A DNA stretch of 47,187 bases from Flavobacteriales bacterium (GTDB lineage Bacteria > Bacteroidota > Bacteroidia > Flavobacteriales_D > Sanyastnellaceae), in contig CANGTU010000025.1 of NCBI GenBank assembly GCA_947456965.1, positions 1-47,187 of the forward strand. The letters are read 5' to 3'. A model generated the notes under the pieces. It searched no databases, had not been told where the DNA came from, and saw only the letters and a list, made by a program, of their open reading frames with translations. Below, piece after piece: positions 42,458 through 47,187 of the stretch. Each line of letters begins with the position of its first letter. Positions within the stretch are counted from its first letter, which is position 1. Position numbers and translations under genes: made by a program.

Positions 42458-42465
42458 TAGCTTTG
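42458..42465 (+). promoter_or_regulatory. -7-like element for yidD-hemB
   Basis: TAGCTTTG, an exact TAnnTTTG match, 16 bases before the GTG at 42482. Confidence 0.45.
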
Positions 42466-42481
42466 CAGCTCCTCCGATCCG

Positions 42482-42754
42482 GTGAAGAAAGTGCTCATCT
42501 TCCTTGTGCGGGCCTATCAGGCCATGCTTTCCCCGCTTCTCGGGCAAAACTGCAGGCACTATCCGACCTGCAGCCAGTATATGCTGGAAGCCCTGGATGA
42601 GTGGGGACCATGGAAGGGCGGATGGATGGGCCTCAGGCGCCTGCTCCGATGCCATCCCTGGGGAACATCGGGCATCGATCCGGTCCCCAGAAGGTCAGCG
42701 CATTCCACTGCACCTGTATCGGGGTCACCTATTCATGAGCACAATGATCACTGA
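42482..42754 (+). CDS. yidD: Membrane protein insertion efficiency factor YidD
   Basis: A 90-residue protein with GTG start. The YidD signature is complete: FLVRAYQAMLSPLLGQNCRHYPTCSQYMLEAL, then GPWKGGWMGLRRLLRCHPWG with the conserved Cys residues and a terminal D-x-x-P. YidD assists YidC-dependent membrane insertion at the cytoplasmic membrane. Its last 20 bases overlap hemB, which has its own ATG at 42735, so the two are co-transcribed. Confidence 0.93.
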   Translation: MKKVLIFLVRAYQAMLSPLLGQNCRHYPTCSQYMLEALDEWGPWKGGWMGLRRLLRCHPWGTSGIDPVPRRSAHSTAPVSGSPIHEHNDH

Positions 42755-43727
42755 ACGTCCGAGGCGAAACCGCAAGTCCAGAGTCATCCGCAATCTGGTG
42801 CGTGAAACCCGATTGCCACTTTCTGCGCTGGTGTATCCCCTCTTCATCACCGATGGCACAGGCATCAGACAGCCGATTGCATCCATGCCGGGTATCTTCC
42901 GGTGGTCACCGGATTTGGTGATGGAGGAGATCCGCGAGTGTATCGGCCTCGGCATTGAGGCGTTTGTTTTGTTCCCGGCGTTTGCAGACGACCAGAAGGA
43001 TACGGTGGCTTCACTGAGCGCGGATCCGGGCAATTTTTACCTCCGCTGCATCCGGGCGATTAAGAGTGAATTTCCCAATTGTGTAGTGATGAGCGACGTG
43101 GCCATGGATCCATACAGCAGCGATGGGCACGATGGCCTGGTGCGCAATGGTGAGATTGTGAACGACGAAACTCTGCCTATTCTCGCGCGCATGGCCGTAG
43201 AGCAAGCCCGGGCAGGTGTGGATATCATCGGGCCTTCGGATATGATGGATGGTCGTGTAGGCGCAATCCGCGAGGCCCTGGATGAGGCTGGATTCACCGG
43301 AGTATGCATCATGTCGTATACCGCTAAATACGCAAGTGCCTTTTACGGTCCATTCCGGGAGGCTCTGGATTCAGCGCCCCGGAGCGGCGATAAGAAAACC
43401 TACCAGATGGATCCCGCCAACCGGAGGGAAGCCATCCGGGAAGCTCGTCTCGATGAGGATGAAGGTGCGGATATGCTTATGGTGAAGCCCGCGCTGAGCT
43501 ACCTGGATGTGATTCAAACAATACGTGAACACTCGGTGCTGCCCGTGGCAGCGTACAACGTGAGCGGTGAATACGCTATGCTCCGGGCAGCCGGAGAGCG
43601 GGGATGGATTGACTACAGGAGAGCCGTGGAGGAAGTGCTGCTTTCGATACACAGGGCCGGGGCGGAAATTATTCTCACTTATTTCGCGAAGGAATATGCT
43701 ACGTGGAAGCGTGATGAAAGCCATTAA
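42735..43727 (+). CDS. hemB: Delta-aminolevulinic acid dehydratase (porphobilinogen synthase)
   Basis: ATG at 42735 (MSTMITERPRRNRKSRV) gives 330 residues. It condenses two aminolevulinates to porphobilinogen. Schiff-base lysines lie in IMSYTAKYASAFYGP and MLMVKPALSYLD. The metal site reads DVAMDPYSSDGHDG: the three zinc cysteines of the DVCLCxY class are replaced by Ala/Asp, so it belongs to the zinc-independent, Mg/K-type enzymes. It supplies the hemA-hemC-hemD operon at 17417-20242. It overlaps yidD upstream and the following sialidase-like gene by 14 bases. Confidence 0.97.
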   Translation: MSTMITERPRRNRKSRVIRNLVRETRLPLSALVYPLFITDGTGIRQPIASMPGIFRWSPDLVMEEIRECIGLGIEAFVLFPAFADDQKDTVASLSADPGNFYLRCIRAIKSEFPNCVVMSDVAMDPYSSDGHDGLVRNGEIVNDETLPILARMAVEQARAGVDIIGPSDMMDGRVGAIREALDEAGFTGVCIMSYTAKYASAFYGPFREALDSAPRSGDKKTYQMDPANRREAIREARLDEDEGADMLMVKPALSYLDVIQTIREHSVLPVAAYNVSGEYAMLRAAGERGWIDYRRAVEEVLLSIHRAGAEIILTYFAKEYATWKRDESH

Positions 43728-45015
43728 GCGCGCTGCTTTGCTGGCGGTGCTTCTGCTGGCAATGGGAAGCACAGGGGCGCAATCCCCTTATCGGAATATT
43801 CTCATCACCTCGCAGGATAATGGGTGGTTTGGCTATCCGCCCTGTGAACCTTCAATCTGGGTCAGCCGCATGGATCCCGCGCGCATGGTGGCGGGTACTA
43901 TTCTCAATGGCTATCATACCAGTGCCGACTCAGGACGAACCTGGATCAGTGGGCAGCTCAGCAGCACCCTGGGCGTTTATGGTGATCCGGTTATCACCGG
44001 CAATCATCGCGGCGATTTCTACTACTGCCACCTGGGTGATCCTGATGGCCAGGGATGGGCTTCTGATCGCCTGCTGGAGTGCATCGTCTGCCAGAGATCA
44101 ACGGATGGCGGATACTCCTGGTCCGATGGCGCACCAGCCGGTACTAACCCTCCCCGGGATCAGGATAAGCAATGGACAATCTGCTCACCGGACGATAAGC
44201 GTGTGTATATGTCGTGGACTCAGTTCGACCGGTATGAGAGTCGCCAGCCTGGTGATAGCTCGGTCATCTTGTTTTCCAGCGCCAAGGCACGCATGAAGAA
44301 GTGGAGACGCCCGGTGCGCATCAGCGAACGAGCCGGGAATTGCCTGGATGATGATGGCACCACAGAGGGTGCAGTTCCGGCTTGTGGCCCGGGAAATGAA
44401 GTCTATGTGGCCTGGGCACTGAACGAGACTATCTGGTTCGACCGCAGTCTGGACGGAGGGCGCACCTGGCTCGAAAGGGATATTCCAGCCGCCCGGATCC
44501 ACGGTGGCTGGAACCAGGATATACCGGGCATCATGAGGGCCAACGGCATGCCGGTGCTGGTGAGTGATCTCTCGGTTGGCCCGAGGCGAGGTTATCTCTA
44601 CCTGTGCTGGTCGGACACGCGCAACGGGGAGAATAATACAGATGTATTTTTCGCATGGTCTTCCGACAAGGGACAGTCGTGGTCAGCCCCGATCCGCATC
44701 AATGATGACGCGGGTGTTGCTCACCAATTTTTCCCTTGGATGGCAGTAGACGCGTCGGACGGCTCACTTCACGTTGTGTTTTATGACCGTCGCCGAAAGG
44801 AGGGCCAGATGACAGATGTATTCCTCGCATCCTCACAAGATGGCGGAAAGACATGGACCAACGAGCGTATCAGTGAAGCGCCTTTCGAGCCGGTGAATAC
44901 GGTTTTCTTTGGTGACTACAACAACATCTCAGCGCACGGCGGAGTAGTAAGGCCTGTGTGGACGCGATGCGAAAATGGGAAGCTGAGCGTATGGACAGCC
45001 CTGATCAACCGATGA
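43714..45015 (+). CDS. Secreted sialidase-fold (BNR/Asp-box repeat) protein
   Basis: ATG at 43714 gives 433 residues with a signal peptide (1-22, ending STGAQ); the longer frame upstream lies inside hemB. It has five Asp-boxes of the form S-x-D-x-G-x-x-W (SADSGRTW, STDGGYSW, SLDGGRTW, SSDKGQSW, SQDGGKTW) at regular intervals, each closing a blade of a six-bladed propeller. Sialidases have this fold, but the catalytic Arg triad and Tyr/Glu pair cannot be confirmed, so a non-enzymatic role is equally possible. No T9SS sorting domain at its end. Overlaps hemB by 14 bases; its stop abuts the convergent HIT gene. Confidence 0.85.
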   Translation: MKAIKRAALLAVLLLAMGSTGAQSPYRNILITSQDNGWFGYPPCEPSIWVSRMDPARMVAGTILNGYHTSADSGRTWISGQLSSTLGVYGDPVITGNHRGDFYYCHLGDPDGQGWASDRLLECIVCQRSTDGGYSWSDGAPAGTNPPRDQDKQWTICSPDDKRVYMSWTQFDRYESRQPGDSSVILFSSAKARMKKWRRPVRISERAGNCLDDDGTTEGAVPACGPGNEVYVAWALNETIWFDRSLDGGRTWLERDIPAARIHGGWNQDIPGIMRANGMPVLVSDLSVGPRRGYLYLCWSDTRNGENNTDVFFAWSSDKGQSWSAPIRINDDAGVAHQFFPWMAVDASDGSLHVVFYDRRRKEGQMTDVFLASSQDGGKTWTNERISEAPFEPVNTVFFGDYNNISAHGGVVRPVWTRCENGKLSVWTALINR

Positions 45016-45405
45016 TCAGGCCTCCCGAATAGCTTTCGCCAGAGTGGCAAGTTCAGCTGAGGTGAACTTAAGTCGTTCCTTCTGAAAATTCAGATCTGAC
45101 AAGGTGCTCATAGGAACCAAATGGATGTGGGCATGGGGCACTTCCAGACCGATGACGGCCACTCCGATCCGGAGGCAGGGAACAGCCCTGCGCAACTTAA
45201 TGGCCACTTGTCTGGAAAAGAGATGCAGGTCCGCCAGATCCTCATCCTCCATATCGAAGATGTAGTCCACTTCATGCTTGGGAATGACAAGTACATGACC
45301 TCGGGCAACTGGTTGGATATCGAGAAAAGCAAGGAACCGGTCGTCCTCCGCCACGCGGTGACAGGGAATCTCTCCAGAGATGATGCGGGAGAATAGAGTA
45401 GCCAT
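45016..45405 (-). CDS. HIT-family nucleotide-binding protein
   Basis: A 129-residue protein with FSRIISGEIPCHRVAEDDRFLAFLD and the histidine triad in VPHAHIHLVPM, the HINT-type active site that hydrolyses adenosine phosphoramidates and related substrates. Length is typical. It follows greA with a 3-base gap and abuts the convergent sialidase-like gene. Confidence 0.96.
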   Translation of the reverse strand: MATLFSRIISGEIPCHRVAEDDRFLAFLDIQPVARGHVLVIPKHEVDYIFDMEDEDLADLHLFSRQVAIKLRRAVPCLRIGVAVIGLEVPHAHIHLVPMSTLSDLNFQKERLKFTSAELATLAKAIREA

Positions 45406-45408
45406 GAC

Positions 45409-45882
45409 TCAGCGACTGATTCCCAGGATTTCGAGCTTGACAGGTCCGGCCGGAGCCTGAATTTCCGCCACATCCCCCACCTTCTTTCCGAGGAGTCCCT
45501 TGCCAATGGGGCTGTCAACGCTGATCTTCTTCTCCGCCAGGTTCGCTTCATTCTCGGCTACAAGGGTGTACTCTACTTCTGCCTTGGTATTCAGGTTGCG
45601 AATTTTGACGCGAGAAAGAATGAATACCTTGGAGTTGTCGAGTTGTGACTCATCCACCAGACGGGCGTTAGCCACGAGGTCTTCCATCTTCGCTATGCGG
45701 GCCTCGAGGAGCCCCTGGGCTTCCTTCGCGGCATCATATTCAGCGTTTTCTGACAGGTCTCCTTTATCCCGGGCCTCTGCAATCTGCTGGGAAATCCTGG
45801 GCCTCTCAACGGTCTTGAGCTGATGCAGCTCATCTTTCAATCGCTTTAGTCCTTCTGCCGTGTAATATGCAATCTGGCTCAT
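45409..45882 (-). CDS. greA: Transcription elongation factor GreA
   Basis: ATG at 45882 (MSQIAYYTAEGLKRLKDEL) gives 157 residues; a longer frame upstream has no support. An N-terminal coiled coil (about 10-75) carries the acidic tip GDLSENAEYDAAKE that enters the polymerase secondary channel to stimulate cleavage of backtracked RNA. The C-terminal FKBP-like domain (80-157) ends VAEIQAPAGPVKLEILGISR. First gene of greA-HIT. Confidence 0.97.
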   Translation of the reverse strand: MSQIAYYTAEGLKRLKDELHQLKTVERPRISQQIAEARDKGDLSENAEYDAAKEAQGLLEARIAKMEDLVANARLVDESQLDNSKVFILSRVKIRNLNTKAEVEYTLVAENEANLAEKKISVDSPIGKGLLGKKVGDVAEIQAPAGPVKLEILGISR

Positions 45883-45911
45883 AGATGGGTATTGAATGGT
45901 CGTGAAATGCA

Positions 45912-45933
45912 GAAACCCCCGAGAGAGGGTTTC
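45912..45933 (-). other. Hairpin between the PorV/PorQ-family gene and greA
   Basis: Minus strand GAAACCC and GGGTTTC form a 7-bp stem with an 8-base loop; no real T run follows (TGCATTTC). It could be a weak terminator for the upstream gene or, given the -7 element just upstream, a structure at the 5' end of the greA mRNA. Confidence 0.45.
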
Positions 45934-45940
45934 CACGTGT

Positions 45941-45948
45941 CAAATGTA
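45941..45948 (-). promoter_or_regulatory. -7-like element for greA
   Basis: Minus strand TACATTTG, an exact TAnnTTTG match, 58 bases before the greA ATG; transcription would start near the hairpin at 45912-45933. Confidence 0.45.
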
Positions 45949-45962
45949 TGATTTTTTACTGT

Positions 45963-47039
45963 TCAGAGTGCGATGTGCACCCCTATGCTGTGCACGCCAG
46001 CAAAGGGATTGGTCACCCGGTAGGAATAGTCCAGTCCGATGATGGTACCGTTCTCTCCTGCTGGCAATTGTACCGTGACTCCTCCTGCCGGACCGGTGAA
46101 TACCGTTGTGCGGTCTTCCTCATTGGTGAGGCCATCTTCCCACTGATACCCTGCACGAAGAATGAAGCGGTCGCGGAAGGAATACTCAGCACCCAGGCCA
46201 AACTGATCGCGTGTGAATGAGTTGGACGTGAACTGCAGGTTAGCCGTAAGCTTGGATTTTTCGGTGAAGAGAAAATCATAAGCGAAGCCCACATTCACCA
46301 GAGAAGGCATTTCATAACGCTCAGAGCGTTGCTCCACGGTCAAGGATGTGGAGTTCACTCCGCTGGTGGGAATGGTGGCCGTGACGCTCAATCCGTCACC
46401 GCGATAACGCATGGGAGGACCAACATTGCGAAGCGCTATACCAAAACGCACATTGTCCTTTTCTCCGGTCACATAGCAGATACCGGCATCAAACGACATT
46501 CCCTGAGCCCGCACATTGTAGATCGCTTCCGATATCAATCGCATGGTGAGCCCTCCGTAGATGGAGTTCGAGAACGCCTTGGCATAGGCCAGGCCGATAT
46601 TCGTGTAGTTGGGTGAAAAGGTTCCTATTCCGCCCTCTGGAAGGTTTTCCTCTGTGATGGGGATATCACCGAAATTCATGTTGGAAACCGAGAGTCCGAT
46701 GGCACCAGATTCACCAACACGCTGGCCAAAACCAAAAGCATTGATGCGTATTCCAGTTCCTACAAGGTACTGATTGTTGCTCATAATGAGCTCAGTCTTT
46801 CTGGTAAAAGCAAGTCCGGCGACATTCAGGAACATGGCCTCAGGACCGCGTACAGATGCCATGTAGGAGTTGGCCAAACCGGAACTCCGGGCCCAGGGAT
46901 TGATCAGGAGGTGTCCTGCTCCCGCAGAGCCAGCGCGGTCAGGATTGCCTGCCTGGACGGTCGTCACCATAGTCAGCAGACCAAGAGTGAAGGCGGCTAT
47001 GTGTTTTATCATCTTCATAGATTCAGGAAAGGAGTGCAT
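45963..47039 (-). CDS. PorV/PorQ-family outer-membrane protein
   Basis: A 358-residue protein; ATG at 47039 overlaps the upstream stop as TGATG, but the signal peptide fits better with the internal ATG at 47018 (MKMIKHIAAFTLGLLTM, cleavage after VQA). The family head is AGAGHLLINPWARSSGLANSYM and VRGPEAMFLNVAGL, typical of PorV/PorQ-type FadL-like barrels. The rest alternates strands and closes with FAGVHSIGVHIAL. In Bacteroidota, such genes often follow a large T9SS-related secreted protein, as here. Function inferred: outer-membrane partner in cargo handling. Confidence 0.88.
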   Translation of the reverse strand: MHSFPESMKMIKHIAAFTLGLLTMVTTVQAGNPDRAGSAGAGHLLINPWARSSGLANSYMASVRGPEAMFLNVAGLAFTRKTELIMSNNQYLVGTGIRINAFGFGQRVGESGAIGLSVSNMNFGDIPITEENLPEGGIGTFSPNYTNIGLAYAKAFSNSIYGGLTMRLISEAIYNVRAQGMSFDAGICYVTGEKDNVRFGIALRNVGPPMRYRGDGLSVTATIPTSGVNSTSLTVEQRSERYEMPSLVNVGFAYDFLFTEKSKLTANLQFTSNSFTRDQFGLGAEYSFRDRFILRAGYQWEDGLTNEEDRTTVFTGPAGGVTVQLPAGENGTIIGLDYSYRVTNPFAGVHSIGVHIAL

Positions 47040-47187
47040 CAGAAGTTATCGAGGTCAATGGGACGCATCACACCAAACCACTTGAGGACCTTCTCGCCGG
47101 CTCCGGGCACATCCACGTGGATGATATAGGTGCCGCTGGCGATGGGAATGTTCTTGGCATTCTTCAGGTCCCAGTCGAGTGAGGTGA
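47039..47187 (-). CDS. C-terminal end of a large secreted protein (partial)
   Basis: The frame is open from the right edge to a TGA at 47041-47039, overlapping the next ATG as TGATG. The visible 48 residues include LDWDLKNAKNIPIASG, GTYIIHVDVPGAGEKVLKWF and the terminus GVMRPIDLDNF. This ending is conserved in large Bacteroidota surface or secreted proteins located beside PorV/PorQ-family genes, as far as I remember; the SGTYIIHV strand resembles FlgD-like Ig and T9SS sorting modules. The main body is outside the window. Confidence 0.7.
   Translation of the reverse strand, partial: TSLDWDLKNAKNIPIASGTYIIHVDVPGAGEKVLKWFGVMRPIDLDNF

Noticed and set aside
1-47187. CRISPR arrays, insertion sequences, phage genes, rRNA or tRNA genes
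   Set aside because: No regularly spaced repeats, transposase or integrase motifs, or RNA gene signatures were found by eye.

Overview
This window is a chromosomal segment of a member of the Bacteroidota, probably a Flavobacteriales-type lineage; I cannot place it to genus. The evidence is a secreted protein with a type IX secretion (T9SS) C-terminal sorting domain, two PorV/PorQ-type outer-membrane proteins, a DUF4290 protein (a family known almost only from this phylum), Bacteroidota-type fused RND metal efflux genes, and a recurrent -7-like promoter element TAnnTT(T/C)G close to many start codons. Base composition is moderately GC-rich by eye and looks uniform. I found no rRNA, tRNA, CRISPR array, insertion sequence or prophage, and gene packing is dense, with several start/stop overlaps.

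Layout. 1-3000: the 3' end of a class I ribonucleotide reductase alpha gene with a terminator, a DUF2007 membrane protein, and an overlapping three-gene operon (ECF sigma factor, anti-sigma-like protein, secreted DUF4097-type repeat protein). 3088-9019: a heavy-metal efflux operon (small His/Asp-rich exported protein, CzcA-type RND pump fused to a TolC-like domain, lipoprotein adaptor). 9077-14538 (minus): TPR protein and lipoprotein, serS, rplU-rpmA, and an EamA permease. 14635-20242: HMA lipoprotein, heme A synthase, PorV2-like protein and a hemA-hemC-hemD operon. 20407-24749: thyA-folA, divergent from an SDR-photolyase pair, then purK.

24800-31116: a glycosyltransferase, a T9SS-secreted beta-propeller protein, a small barrel-like protein, and a minus-strand operon ruvC-ddl-C1 peptidase-mtgA that combines DNA repair with cell-wall synthesis. 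31159-37137: a membrane glycosyltransferase coupled to an ABC permease, then GDP-fucose synthase, a Wzi-like outer-membrane protein and a WecA/MraY-family sugar-phosphate transferase, which together look like part of a surface polysaccharide pathway. 37106-45015: an NtrC-like response regulator without a DNA-binding domain, a UvrD/PcrA helicase, DUF4290, a lipoprotein, yidD, hemB and a sialidase-fold protein. 45016-47187 (minus): greA-HIT, a PorV/PorQ-family protein and the 3' end of a large secreted protein.

Most of this is core metabolism. The parts most worth a second look are the SDR-photolyase pair (SDR without its catalytic Tyr; photolyase FAD domain followed, rather than preceded, by an alpha/beta-like domain) beside thyA-folA, the promoter pattern implying leaderless mRNAs, the effector-incomplete sigma-54-type regulator, the pump-TolC fusion, and the altered heme A synthase.
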